Assembly: GCA_028752905.1 (NCBI GenBank) | Contig: JAQNBH010000009.1 | Location: forward strand, 30,176,976-30,240,975 | Direction: 5' to 3' | DNA: 64,000 nucleotides | Origin: Cladorhizidae sp. MBARI D1340-BT2 | Taxonomy: Eukaryota; Porifera; Demospongiae; Poecilosclerida; Cladorhizidae | Shown here: positions 37,201 to 47,879 of the stretch, piece after piece | How positions within the stretch are numbered: position 1 is the stretch's first letter | Layout: every line of letters starts with the position of its first letter | The notes under the pieces: model-generated | What the model saw: only the letters and a program-made list of their open reading frames with translations | Database searches by the model: none | What the model was told of the DNA's origin: nothing | Made by a program: the position numbers and the translations under genes

Positions 37201-38240
37201 AAGTGTTTGAAAAGCTCTTCAAAATTGATCAGGCCCAGGCTTCATAACATCACAGCAAACCAATCCACGAATCTAACATACACTTAATAGCTACCCCCAC
37301 TACAAGCAGCCCAGATATCAGCAGAGTTGATACATAGCAGCTGTCCCTACCAACCACAATTGCTAAGTAGCCACCACTCCCTAATGTAATCACAAACCTA
37401 ACTGTAAGATGGGTGTGGCTGGCTGTATGATCGCACATATAGCATTCTAATCAGACCAGCCATAATTGTAGTCTAACATGTTTTTGGGGGGAATTCCACC
37501 TCTGAAATTTCTTGCTACACAGTATAACTTCATTCTGACAAGACAAACAATCTTCCTTTACGTCTCAATAAAGCTAATTCACCAGTTGTCAGAGCTTCTA
37601 TACCCTTACTCAGAGAGCACCACCCCTAGCAATCATTTGCATGGGGGTAAGTTTATGCCAGAATGAGCAATAGTGGTAAGGCAGCAAGAGTAGCAAACAA
37701 CTGCTAGTTTGGTTAAGATAATAATCCTTGCACACAAATATATTTGCATGCATGGCCATAAAACCAACAAAAACTGGATCAATCCTGTTTGACATCAACC
37801 ACAAGACGAATTTTTGGTTAGTTTCCCACGAGCTAGATCACTACTGAGCAGGGTTTTCCCAATCACCCTAATTTGTTTTGGACACAATGGTGGGTCCAAA
37901 ACAAATTACAGTTGGATGATTCCTTTCTGATGCTCACCTGTTTGCATCTAGCTTTAGTAATATCCTCCTGTATAGTAATGTTATTTGGGATCTACTTGAT
38001 GGGCACCAGATCGACACCCATAATAAGACAGGACATAGGCATAGTCTTGGCTGCCACTTGGACCTATCCCCCAGGAGCTGCACATAAGTCAATCAGAACA
38101 CGAGAAGATTGAAGGAAGTGATACTTTCTGTTGAGTTCACCAATTTAAAGGCAGATATTGCTCTGTAGCCTTGTCACTTTGGTCAAGTGATAAAACCTCT
38201 TCATCTCTTCCTTGGTTTTGCCTTCTTTCCCATTCTAGGT
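34206..38240 (-). pseudogene. FTSJ3: FTSJ3/Spb1-like methyltransferase, broken, with N-terminal exon (right copy)
   Basis: Collinear exons on the minus strand. The N-terminal part lies at about 38240-37938: MKRFYHLTK, then after frame breaks ELNRKYHFLQSSRVLIDL and CAAPGG (the S-adenosylmethionine-binding glycine motif), a TAG where Trp is usual, VQVAAKTMPM, GVDLVPIK, a stop, NNITIQEDITKARCKQ, and a good donor CAG/GTGAGC. The middle exon is at 35123-34953 ([17 protein letters not shown] and GGWFITK), and the third at 34437-34206 (QQLFKSIHS, ESAEIFVVYE, a TGA stop at 34316-34314, FLAP, REVEEKKAEEK). The N-terminal exon is missing from the left arm. Since it is collinear with the rest of the gene, the right arm shows the older state here. 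FTSJ3 homologues are essential rRNA-maturation factors, so an intact copy should exist elsewhere. Confidence 0.88.
35238..37236. other. Right-arm FTSJ3 intron region
   Basis: Mirror of 1813-3817. On the minus strand it lies between the N-terminal and middle FTSJ3-like exons, so it is intron or sequence inserted there. No coding segment was recognised. Confidence 0.5.
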
Positions 38241-38848
38241 TGCATTGTGGGGAATCTCGCAATGTTTAAAAGAACTGTCTCTGCCTTCGATCCTGTACCA
38301 GAAACTTGCACCGTACACCGAATACCAATTCATCCAGAACATTATATTAGTTTGGGTTAGATGCTCTAGCCTTCATCAGGATGCTAAGACTCATGTGGGG
38401 TTGTTATTTTGGTTAGCTGGCTTGTTGTCCACCATGTGAGTTTCCTGACCGGATGTGGCAGCAATCTAGGAGGGAGTGGTTTTAGCGGGTCCAAAGTCTT
38501 GCGAATTTAGCCGGTTTTTTGTGCTCAATTAACAACCTGCTAATGTACCAAATCTGTCCTCTCTCTCATGACAGGAGCGATGTTTGCAGTAACATAGAGG
38601 AACTTCCCCTTTACTGGTTCATTGTATTAATTCTTAGTAAAAACTTTGACCTCTGCACCGCCAGTGACTTTGGCAGGAATTTTCAGATCTCTTTTAACAA
38701 CTTGTATTCAGTAATTCTGCATGGCACCCTTGTACCATGAAATAGGTGTACCTCGAGATTTCTCTCGGAAAATGTCCAACTACCAGATTCCACTACTGAT
38801 CCTTGGCCATGACACTTTATGACAGATTTTAGCAGCTATTATTAGGAT
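37237..38848. other. Right-arm-only 1.6 kb segment
   Basis: Absent from the left arm, which is continuous at 1813. It contains the FTSJ3-like N-terminal exon (38240-37938) and a partial dispersed repeat at 38350-38400. Short open frames elsewhere look random. Confidence 0.75.
38350..38400 (-). repeat. Dispersed retroposon-like motif, right-arm-only copy
   Basis: Partial copy (ATGCTCTAGCCTTCATCAGG) inside the 1.6 kb segment found only in the right arm, just upstream of the FTSJ3-like N-terminal exon. Confidence 0.5.
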
Positions 38849-39211
38849 TGTGAAGTTGTTGCCTAGCAGACAATATTTCATTAAGTACTGGGCGCTTCAG
38901 GTAGCCACTAACTACAAAGAAGAAACTAAACTTTTGTTTATCATAGAATCCAAAGCACTGGTTCAATGAGCAATAAACTTTGAAGTTGATTGAGGAAGGC
39001 ATTGCTCAATATGTTGTGAAGAAACGAGCAGAACTGTAAGTAGCTGCTACACACAAGGCACTGGTGTTTTAAGAGGGCAAGTGACACAGAAGGTCAAACA
39101 CGAGTTATCGTCATTAAATTGCAAGTTCGTTCTAGTTCCTGCTAAGATGACATTGTTTTCAGCCACTTCATCTAACGGTCAATAGATCAGCCCAAAAAAT
39201 CAGATACTACA

Positions 39212-39460
39212 ATGATGCAACAACTTGAGAGTGGGAAGCAGCTTGGAGATGTTGATGCTGTGAAGCAACAACTTGAAAGTGAGAAGCAACTTGAAGATGT
39301 TGAAGTTGATTTTCGCTCAACCACGTGGCTAGTGAAGATGTATAACTTCTTCACCACCTGTGTTAAAGGATGGAAGAAGGCAGGTGTACTTGGACTATTG
39401 GATGGCAGCACTGAAATTCCAACTGAAGACCCTTTTCAGACATTCAAATTATCTCAATGA
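39212..39460 (+). pseudogene. pogo/CENPB-like transposase C-terminal remnant (right)
   Basis: Mirror of 1194-1442, differing at about one residue (MMQQLESG here, MMQQLVSG there). It ends in the same WLVKMYN, GWKKAG and IPTEDPF blocks. About 220 bases upstream (near 38975-39035) the frame LIEEGIAQYVVKKRAEL may be a further piece of the same protein, but the link is not proved. Confidence 0.4.
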
Positions 39461-40106
39461 ACTCTATCTTGAGATAATAACATTAAAATCACCTCAATAA
39501 TCAACTTCAAATTGTATTCCCTAGATGTTTCGACTAGAATAATTATTGGTATTATAATAACAACAACATACAATTCGTCAATGTTGGCATCCATGTTGGT
39601 GATAATAAAAAAATATAGCCTCACCCTCCTTTCACATGTACTGTAGGAGTGACTTCATCTCCGGTTATATATATGCTCATGAAATTCCATAACTATGCCG
39701 GTCTTCCTAAAAATTTAATAGCACCTACCAATAATACTAGCACTGAGAGCTTCATCGAGCCACAGCTGTCTAGCACTTACTAGAACTGCAGAAAATTGGG
39801 GCCTGCAGGAATTGAGGTCCACTACTTTGACTTCCTGTAACTGAAGCATTTATATTTGTGCATCAGTTTTGGTATTACAAGAGAGCACACAGAAAGAGCT
39901 ATCGTTTAAGCTTTATATCAACTTCATAGAATGAAGTATGCAGAATTTATGGATTCCAAAATCATAACAACAGGTTGTTGTTTTTACTTTTTAACTCAAC
40001 ACAGGTGACAAACAATTGCCTCTGACACATGTGAGGTCTTTACCTTTGTGATGAAATTTAACTGCCTAACAATTACATCATGAAATATAAATATTCTTTC
40101 AATCAG

Positions 40107-40290
40107 GTTTATGTATTTAGTGCCAACATTTCATCTTAAATACTTCAGCCCTGATGGAGACATACGTATTTCACTAGAAACATTAGCACTAAAAACAAAA
40201 CAGTTGATTGAAATAGAAATATTCATGTCACCTGATAATAATCATTTAGAAGATGTTCTTTCACTTGTTACTTCAATATCTAAGCAATAG
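40107..40290 (+). CDS. Putative intact terminal exon, unknown protein (right copy)
   Basis: Mirror of the exon at 364-547. The acceptor is TTCTTTCAATCAG ending at 40106, and the stop is TAG at 40288-40290. The frame is fully open (60 codons) and starts FMYLVPTFHLKYFSPDGD. No start codon is proposed because the acceptor implies upstream exons. No family was recognised. Confidence 0.4.
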
Positions 40291-40619
40291 GTTGGATGAG
40301 AGGAAGGTAGCAGTAGAGGAGAGTACCAGGTAGGATAAGAACCTTTTGGAGAAGGAGGAAAGTTAGTTGGGAATGTAGATTTTAAGTGTGCGGCAGAAAA
40401 CTTGTTACAGAGAGATACCATATTTTATTACCAGATAATTTAGCTAGCAATATAATATACAAAATGATAAGAGCTAGAGCTGGTATAATGTTCAAGCTAT
40501 CAACTTTGTTATTATATATAGTATATAGTTATTGCAATTCTTTCACTGTTATAGCTATCAATATGTACTGAACTGATCTCACTCGCCTGGAAACTGATCT
40601 GAATCACTATCATGTGCGG

Positions 40620-40735
40620 GTACACAGAATCATAATCTATGTATACCTGCTTCACAGCTATGTATACCTGCTTCACAGCATCATATTCTAAGTATACGTG
40701 CTTCACAGCATTATCTTCTATGTATGTGCTTCACA
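40620..40735 (+). repeat. Minisatellite with CTGCTTCACAGC units
   Basis: About five degenerate units of roughly 20-30 bases sharing TATGTATACCTGCTTCACAG. It overlaps the outer edge of the palindrome (about 40649), so this repeat may mark or obscure the boundary. Confidence 0.75.
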
Positions 40736-41083
40736 GTATTTTCTTTGTCACTGCTCTCGCCATAAAGAAGGTGATGTTGTGGTCAAGCAGCTCCAAAGTC
40801 CCTTCTCAGTCAAACCGCTAATGTCATTTATGTTGTTCTGTTGAGCCTTGAGATAGGCCCTCACTAAGTATATGCAAGCAATAAATGACTAGGACAACTG
40901 GAAGGAGATGGAAAAATATGATAATTGAACTTTGACCTCACATATGACACTTTCCATGAGGCAAATTTTCTTGCAAGTGAGCTTATTGTTACGTATGGTG
41001 CATTTAATCATCAGTAAAACTGTTAAAACAGATTTCAAGAAAATTTTTTTTTACAGAGTAAATGGACAATAATTAGTTCAGTT

Positions 41084-43542
41084 TCAGGGACATGACGATG
41101 ACTTTTGTACTTTTTTAAAGCACCTTTTCCAACCATTATCTCTTCTCTGTATGCTCTGTGTACTCACGTATTTCTGTCTGCTGAATACTAACAGAATCCA
41201 TTGCAGTATGTATAATTTCTCCAAACCATTAAACGAGTAATCACAATTGGCACATGTATACTGTTTTGCTTGACCCCACACATTTTCAATGGGATTTACT
41301 TAGCAGTGGAATTTTGGCAGAAATATTGCTCTGTGCTCCCTGCTTGTGAAAAGCTCTTCCACCTTCGATTTTTTGGGTTTGAAAGTCTTCCATTATCTCA
41401 AGCTTCTTGATCATGTCTGCTTTCAACATGACAGTAGTGTTAACATTGTGTTCTTGGAGCACTTTTCGCAGGCCGTTCTGTTTACCACTTCCAGTTACGG
41501 AAAATTCAACCTGCTCCATTATCATTAACCAAGTGCTCCAAATTTAAAAACAACTCTTGCTGCCATAGGAATAACTGGGTGTGTTTCCTTAGCTTCAACA
41601 TGTTTGTGTGGGATTAGACGTAAAAGCCATTGTGTTCGTCAATGAAGTCACTGATCATCAACCACGAATAGCACCTTTGGGATGAATAGCCAACTTTCCC
41701 TCCTCTATCCATTACCATGACTGGCCTTCATTGGCATGAAAGCTTGATTCATCATGGTATAATAACACCAAGCATCGCAGTGCATCTGGATTGCCAATTG
41801 TTTCCTCGGTCACTCCATCTACACACAAAGGAGGCGGCAAGTGAGTTAACCCTTTAACGATCACGGGTGCTTTAAAGCGCCCAAGAAGTCTCGTAGTTAA
41901 AAAATTCATAAAAAATAGATCGTTGAACTTACCCCCATAAAAAACTTATTAAACGACGCCTAAAACGTAGCTCTATTACGTGGTATTCACAAAACAATGA
42001 CAGCATAACGGTTGCTAAGGACTTTGAAGCCAGAAAGCTCACACGGAAATCATGGCTAACACTTGAACATTAGCGATGTGCTGCTTTTACTGGAAGACGA
42101 CGATTTCGGCCTTTCTGAAGCGGATGACAGTGATTTTGAAGGCGAAGGTATTGAGAGCTACCTTCCCAGAGCAAACCCTGAGCTTAGTCACTCAGAATTA
42201 ACGGAGGAAGATGAAGATCCAATAGTTATAGTTTCTGATGACCGCTCCAGCTCTAGTGATAAGAGTCTTACTTGGCCTTTAGGTAAGTATTACTGTTCAA
42301 AAAGGTATAGAATAGAAAAATATCTGTTTCTATGTCCACAGTTTTTGGATCTACACAAAGTCACAGCAGTCCCACCATCCCACCTCTCAAATACCCAACA
42401 GTCACGATGTCTCATCGTGACTGCTGGGTATTTGACCTTTGTGATGTAGGCTTTCTTCTGTTTTTCATAATTCCATGCTGCAGTCTGGTCATTATGGTTG
42501 AAATTTGTGTACCTGCAAATGTATAAACATGTTATCATAAAATATACTTGAAAATAGAACAATAATTGCCTTGAAATTCAAAAATTAATTACTAAAACTA
42601 CAATTACAACCACACACTTTATTGCTAGGCAACATAAACCACACCTGCATATTAAGTAACTATGTGTGATTCCAAAAATATATGGTTGCTATAGACTTTA
42701 ATAAATATTTGAGACAATACAGTTAATTTTAGTAATGGTAGCAATATTTATTTTTTTATACCCGCCCGTGAAAGTGTTAACTCCAAGATTTTAATTTTCC
42801 GCAGATACATGCGACGATATTCTCTCCCATCATCATGCTCAACACCGTCAAAGTATATGGCTTTCTTTAGAGATGTAGGTGAGAAATCGAGATCATACAG
42901 CCACTTTCTGGCTGTTTGTGGAGTGATGGAACGAGAAAAACCAGGTGGTAAGTGAGAATTTGGTAACATCTCTGAATTTACCCAGGTTGCAAATTTTACA
43001 GCAGTCATAACTGGCTCACTTTTCCTTTACGTAACCATGCCAATGCTTTCAATCTGCAGTGTTCATCATCCACAACATAATTATGGCCGAATGTGCTTGC
43101 CTTGTGCTGATCCAGTAAACTCTCCCTTGCACTGGTAGAAATCTTTCATCCTGCCTCCTCTGATTGTCTTTTCATTGAAACCAACCACTAAACCAGCTTC
43201 AGTAGCTGTAGCAACATAAGCTAGGCCAAAACACTTTCGAAATATAATATTATCCATTATGGTAATGGCAATCATTCTAACAGTGTCCTTTGGCTGGCAA
43301 TGCATCCACTCACTATATGCCTCTTGTGCATCTTCTGAGAAAGGAAATTCGTTCTCTGGCTCAAACTCATCTTCAGATGATGGCAGTATCCAAGGGAAAG
43401 CAAACAATTCATCAAGCTCACCAAAACTGCTTGAATGTAAGTCAACTTCCTCCCTCTGCTGTTTAGCAGCTCTTGCTACAGCTGCTTTGTCAGCATGGTG
43501 CTTCCTTGGACCATCGGGACTTTTTTTTTGGTACATTGTCAC
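41084..43542 (-). pseudogene. DDE-superfamily transposase, frameshifted and interrupted
   Basis: The minus-strand order from the N-terminus is clear. 43542-43081: FGLAYVATATEAGLVVGFNE and GGRMKDFYQCKGEFTGSAQG. After a frameshift: DDEHCRLKALAWLRKGK. 43008-42782: FATWVNSEMLPNSHLPPGFS, ITPQTARKWLYDL, YFDGVEHDDGREYRRMYLRK. Then a piggyBac insert. 41846 down: THLPPPLCVDG, LVLLYHDESSFHANEGQSW (a catalytic Asp), MIMEQVEFSVTG, then PKFHC, a stop, VNPIENVWGQAKQY (last catalytic Glu) and NYDYSFNGL-type sequence. The order HDES-F-AN to NPIE-VWG is that of a widespread DDE transposase group in invertebrates and fungi; I do not assign a superfamily. There are at least three frame breaks and two internal stops. 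Confidence 0.82.
41850..42776 (+). mobile_element. piggyBac-like element 3, inside a transposase pseudogene
   Basis: TTAA flanks at 41846-41849 and 42777-42780, with ends CCCTTTAACGATCACGGGTG and, inverted, CACTTTCACGGGCGGGTATA. The plus-strand frame 42063-42449 begins MNISDVLLLLEDDDFGLSEA, continues with an acidic DDSDFEGEG run, and reaches a donor-like GTAAG at about 42281, matching a piggyBac first exon. An internal near-perfect inverted pair around CACAGCAGTCC / CAGTCACGATG (42360-42430) is also seen. No DDE core; non-autonomous, 927 bases. Removing it with one TTAA rejoins the surrounding transposase frame. Confidence 0.88.
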
Positions 43543-43829
43543 TCATAGTCACCCTCCAAAACTTGCTATACTTCAGAGAAAGAAGCCCAACTGATTCAGT
43601 CGCAGGAGTTGTCATGGAAACATGCCACACCCAATTTTTGTATTGTACTAAAATCCCATAGAGTTTCTAAATGCACCAGGTGCAGCTAAAAGCGGTATCA
43701 TTTTAAAAGAAATTTTGAGCTGAGCATTATGGTGCAAGAAATTTTGGGCAAAAAGTAAGTGTTGGTAAGTTTCAGTACAAAGTTCGCATGGACATTAATG
43801 ACTTCCTGCACTATACACATATTTTAATA

Positions 43830-45480
43830 TTGAAGTTGAGTTTTTTATTTGAACTCCAGCTACCCAGGGAGTGAGTCTATGTCATGTTGAAGTTGGTAGC
43901 AGTCGTTCACATTCCATACCAGTTTGATGCATTGGGTGGGATCAGCAATGATGAAGATGTTGGAGAACTTAGTACAAACTTTAATGTAGATAATTAATAA
44001 TAGAGATTTAAAGATACTTCCTTGGGGCAGTCCGAGAGAGACACAGTAGGTGCCAGAAGACAGATATGTCCCAAACCAGTTCCATATGTCTCTAGTAATT
44101 ACAATGCAGGACTACTTGAATAGAAGTTCACCATGGGGGACACTATAAAAAGCCTCGGTAGATGGTTCAACTTTTGAGTTGTGATAGCCATTACAATAAA
44201 TAGTCAGTTCTCATCAATAGCAACAGCAGTTGAGGGGTGAAACTATTTTTCTGCAATATGGTTTAGATTGAATAAGTAGCAAAGCTGATTATCTTGTCAT
44301 AGACCAGTTTCTCTATAATTTTAGAGACGAGCTATTGGTGTGTAGTTGGCGCCCAAGGGCTTATTCCCTGATTTATAAATTGGAATAATGTTGTGTATGT
44401 ACCAATCAGCTGCAATGTACTGGTCCATGATGCTCAAGGAGAACAGATTTTATAGACAGCCAAAGCTGTGTAGTCTTGGATGCATTCCATCAATTTCTTT
44501 ACCTTGGTTTTGGTCAAGTTTTACTAAGGATATCCATACACTTCCTCTGCAGAGATGGTAGTAACCTGGATTTCCGAGGAAATAGGCATGAGTACTGCTG
44601 TTGAAGGATCAGCGGGCTCCTAGTGAAAACAGAATTGAAGCAGCTGTTCTGCAGACTGTCCCTTTCATAGCGAGTAGAGGTAGTTGCAGAGCTATGATCG
44701 GAATGTGTATACTATGTTTATTCTGGCTATGCTGTTAATGCAGTTGTATTTCATGATATTCTTTATGCTTCGAACATTTGGATCTGAAGTTGGTGGGTTA
44801 AGGAGAGTAATTGCTCATATATAGTTGGAGATGGAAGGAGCCCTCCTGTAATACTATCTAATGTATATTCTGGCTGGGTTGTTAATGCAGTTGTCTTTCA
44901 CAATATTCATATGATCTTTTAACTTTGGACATTTGGAACTGAAGTTGGTGGGTCATGGAGAGTAGTATTTGCTCATAGTTGGAGGTAGAAGAAGCCATCC
45001 TGTACTTTGTTCTGCTTGAGTGAATGCAGTTGAAAGAATACTTTATTATTGGAGAAAAATATTTCGGTCACTGGTGACGATTTTTTTTTACTGACACAGT
45101 ATTGGTGATTACTGGTTTTAGTGCTAAGCATACATATTCTGTATCATTTAGAGAAAGTAAGTGGGTGAAAATAAAAAATCAAATAGAAGTCATTTAGGCC
45201 ATCCATGTCAGCTTTAGAGAGAGAGAGAAAAAAATATTGCATGATGAGGTTGTGTGGGAATGGCAGTAGTTATAAATGAGGTAACTTGAATTGATCCAAC
45301 TTGACCAGAAAGTGGAATAAAGGATGAGCTCAGCATGGTTTGGTAATGACAAAATCAAGGATGTTGCCAGTTTGAGTAGGGCTAGTTATAAACAGATGCA
45401 GTGTACAGTTAAAGACTGAGGTCACAGAACATCGAAGAATTCATGGACGGATTGGTAAGTGAGGCTCAGTTGATATCAGT
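43830..45480 (-). pseudogene. CR1/Jockey-like LINE remnant (endonuclease and reverse transcriptase)
   Basis: Minus-strand fragments in LINE order. About 45480-45330: TDIN, ASLTNPSMNSS, FCDLSL, the C-terminal part of an APE endonuclease. About 44520-44330: LDQNQGKEIDGMHPRL, AADWYIHNIIPIYKSGNKP, IIEKLVYDKI, reverse-transcriptase motifs 0-2. About 44165-43850: EAFYSVPHGELLFK, WNWFGTYLSSGTYC, GLPQGSI, then IIADPTQCIKLVW, where the catalytic ADD motif reads ADP. Then NDCYQLQHDIDSLPG. Many stops and shifts; clearly dead. LINE proteins copy their RNA into DNA at a nicked target. Confidence 0.8.
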
Positions 45481-45837
45481 GAAGTTAAAGTGATACATTA
45501 TTATTACTTTGCCCATAGCGCAAGTTTCTTTCATATAAAAGAACAGGCCAAGGTGATATGAATTAGGAGGCACATAGCTACTGTATTCAGTAAGATGATT
45601 AGATTTAGGTCAAAATAGTTGTAATGAATTGGTGCAAGAAGGTAATATGATGATCCTAGATCCCAATAAGACACGCACACACTTCTCTTATAAAAATCAA
45701 GAGCATGTAACACTACTGAGGCTGGCGGCGCAAGTGGTGCACACTTATCTGCTAACTAAGCATGATATGAGAGCATGCTGGTTAATGCCGTACTGAAGTT
45801 GTTACATTACCGAGTTGAACTACTGGAAGATGGATAG
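45481..45837. other. Stretch between LINE and CobW pseudogene
   Basis: No coding segment recognised. A 60-codon minus-strand frame at 45531-45713 has no domain features. Confidence 0.4.
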
Positions 45838-47290
45838 TTTATGTAACATCTACATTCACATGGAGGACCAAGCTTGGGCTGGAAAGAAGACAAAGCTCCC
45901 AGTTACCCTGATCAAGGGCTTTCTTGTAGCTGAAAGAACTAATCTCCTTTACTATGATGCTTTCTAACAAGCAGAATTTGAGGGTTGCAGATGCTGTGAA
46001 TGATTTCGCCTCTGTCAACTTAAACCGTCAGATAGTAAAGAGGAACCAAAGCCAAGATTCAGTGGTAGATTTACCAATGGCTGCCTCTGCTGTTCAATTT
46101 TGGGTGAGTTTCAAACAGCAGTTTGGAATCTGTTGCAGGATGTTGATATAGGGAAGTTTGATTATCTCCTCGTCGAGAGCAGTGGAATGACAACCCCTTG
46201 GCCACTGTAGCTACCCTAGAGCAGGAATATGGGAGGATGTACCGAATCCTCCTTGATGCTGTAGTGACTGTTGTGGACACTTACGCTCTTGTAGCCAAAT
46301 TTAAGAGTGGTGAAACATACCCCGCTGCAGCTGATAGCCAACTCCAATATGCTGATGTCATAGACAGGAACAAGAAAGACCACGTTTCTGAGTCACAGCC
46401 TGGCATAGCATGTGAATTTAAGTCTGATTATGTCCTGGGTTGTCGGATTTACCCATGCATGAAGTGTGCTATTCCTCTGCATTACCTAATAGAGGTGAGT
46501 AGGGTATCCAAGTTCACTGTGGTGTCTCATGAAGTGGCCAGCGCTGTTTATATATGGAGGGCGGATGTATGAGCCTGGAGAGATAAAAGAGGGTTAAAGG
46601 AAGGAAGCATGCAGGCAGCTAAAGAAGCAGGCCACATCTCGAAGAATAATTTCTCATCTTTGATTTACGAGAGGAGTGTTCTTTTCAGCTTGAAAGTTTC
46701 CAACCTATTTTATGGAGGAAGTTCCCAAATGAAGCTTCATGCATGAAAGGAATGCTGTAGTTTGTGGAGGAAAGGAATTGCTTATACAAATTTCACGTGA
46801 GTGGTCGTTGGCGATACGAGATCACACCGCAAACTAATGCACAAGACAGCTTGGTTGGTTCATGTTTAGTGCAGCTTATTTCAGGGTTGGATGAAGACGA
46901 GATGAGAGCACTCCTGGGTAGTTGTGTGGCCAAGGAAGGTAAAGAAAACACTTTCCAAACTGAACAGGCTACGCCTCTTTTCCGTCATGCAGAGCAGCAT
47001 TGAAAATGACCTTAGATTTGAGCTGATTCATCCGATGAAGGAGATCGTCTCGGATACATGTCCCAGGCCTCCCATTTTAGATTTCAACAAGATGAACTCG
47101 GACCTTCCTAAGCACTTGAACTGCTGCAGTGGTCCTGTGTGTCTTTTTCCTGTGGTCCTTCCAAACTGAGTCCAAATCTGCAGGCATGTTGTCGGCGAAG
47201 GGATGCCATTCCAGCCTCTATTTACCATTGCCTCTGAGATGTCCAAGAACTCATCAAGGACTATTACCTAACTGTTGGCTACTGCAGTTG
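45838..47290 (+). pseudogene. CobW/COG0523 (ZNG1-type) metal-chaperone GTPase, frameshifted
   Basis: Pieces in family order on the plus strand. About 45885-45950: PVTLIKGFLVAERTNLLYY, a Walker A region (normally GFLGAGKT) with key residues altered. 45954-46080: SNKQNLRVADAVNDFASVNL and QDSVVDLP, then shifted GCLCC, the metal-binding Cys motif. 46100-46195: DIGKFDYLLVESSGMTTPWP (Walker B/ESSG). 46198-46400: LLDAVVTVVDTYALVAKF, YADVIDRNKKDHVSE (the NKxD-type guanine motif). After decay, the C-terminal domain: KFPNEASCMKGML, YKFHVSGRWRYEITPQT, VQLISGLDEDEMRALLGSCV (to 46937). A further region follows: LDFNKMNSDLPKHLN, VVLPN, EGMPFQPLFTIASEMSKN. Three or more frameshifts. No introns seen in the part read, so it could be a processed copy. 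Confidence 0.85.
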
Positions 47291-47532
47291 TGGAACATAA
47301 TAATTCTGCTTTGCCTTGTACAGTCTTCTCTTCACCATTTGCACCTAGCTTTCCTTTCAGGCATGAAATCACTTGTCTTGAAATGAAATAACTCCATTAA
47401 TTAAGCAATATATGAATGTCGGACGTACTGAATAATATTTATCTCAGTGTTTTTGAGGCATGAATTGTAGCTAGCTCCACTAGTGTTTTGCTAATGTGAT
47501 TATTATTCAGCATCAACCACCAAATGTCAATC

Positions 47533-47871
47533 TTATTCCTTAAACCATTGCACTGCTCTTACCTGTAGATTTTTGCTGAGCATTGTTTGGAAAGAGCTGC
47601 TCGTTGGTACACATTTGTGGTTTGCCAAAAAAAAATAGTGGCAGCTTGTAATTACGGCGTTGTGTTGTTGGGTGCTCTCAACTGGGATTCCTGGTTTTCT
47701 TCTAATTATCACCTCAGATAACTTTACCAACCAATATATGCAGAGTACAAGCTTTAAAGTATTGTAAGTTCTGAAAGAGAAAAACTTCGGCAGTTTGACC
47801 AAGCTACAAATTGGAAACTGTACCATCCAATGGCACTTCTGAGGTGAGTTTGAAGTTTTAGGTAGAACCAC
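47533..47871 (-). other. Unassigned 112-codon frame
   Basis: Open minus-strand frame with STQQHNAVITSCHYFFLANH and VPTSSSFQTMLSKNLQVRAV. Its composition is protein-like, but I recognise no domain and see no neighbours that help. It could be chance or a decayed exon. Confidence 0.25.
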
Positions 47872-47879
47872 AACACCTA

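Larger units (their letters stand above)
21235..40649 (-). repeat. Right arm of giant inverted repeat (palindrome)
   Basis: Reverse-complement partner of 1-20232, carrying the same elements in mirrored order: integrase copies, Gypsy remnant, CCTA tract, satellite, FTSJ3-like exons, pogo remnant and terminal exon. It differs by scattered substitutions and several large indels. About 1.6 kb at 37237-38848 is present only here, while the segments matching 13240-14510 and 14571-15968 of the left arm are replaced or absent. Pairing stops at about 40649, but the left arm is cut by the window edge there, so the true end is unknown. Confidence 0.95.
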
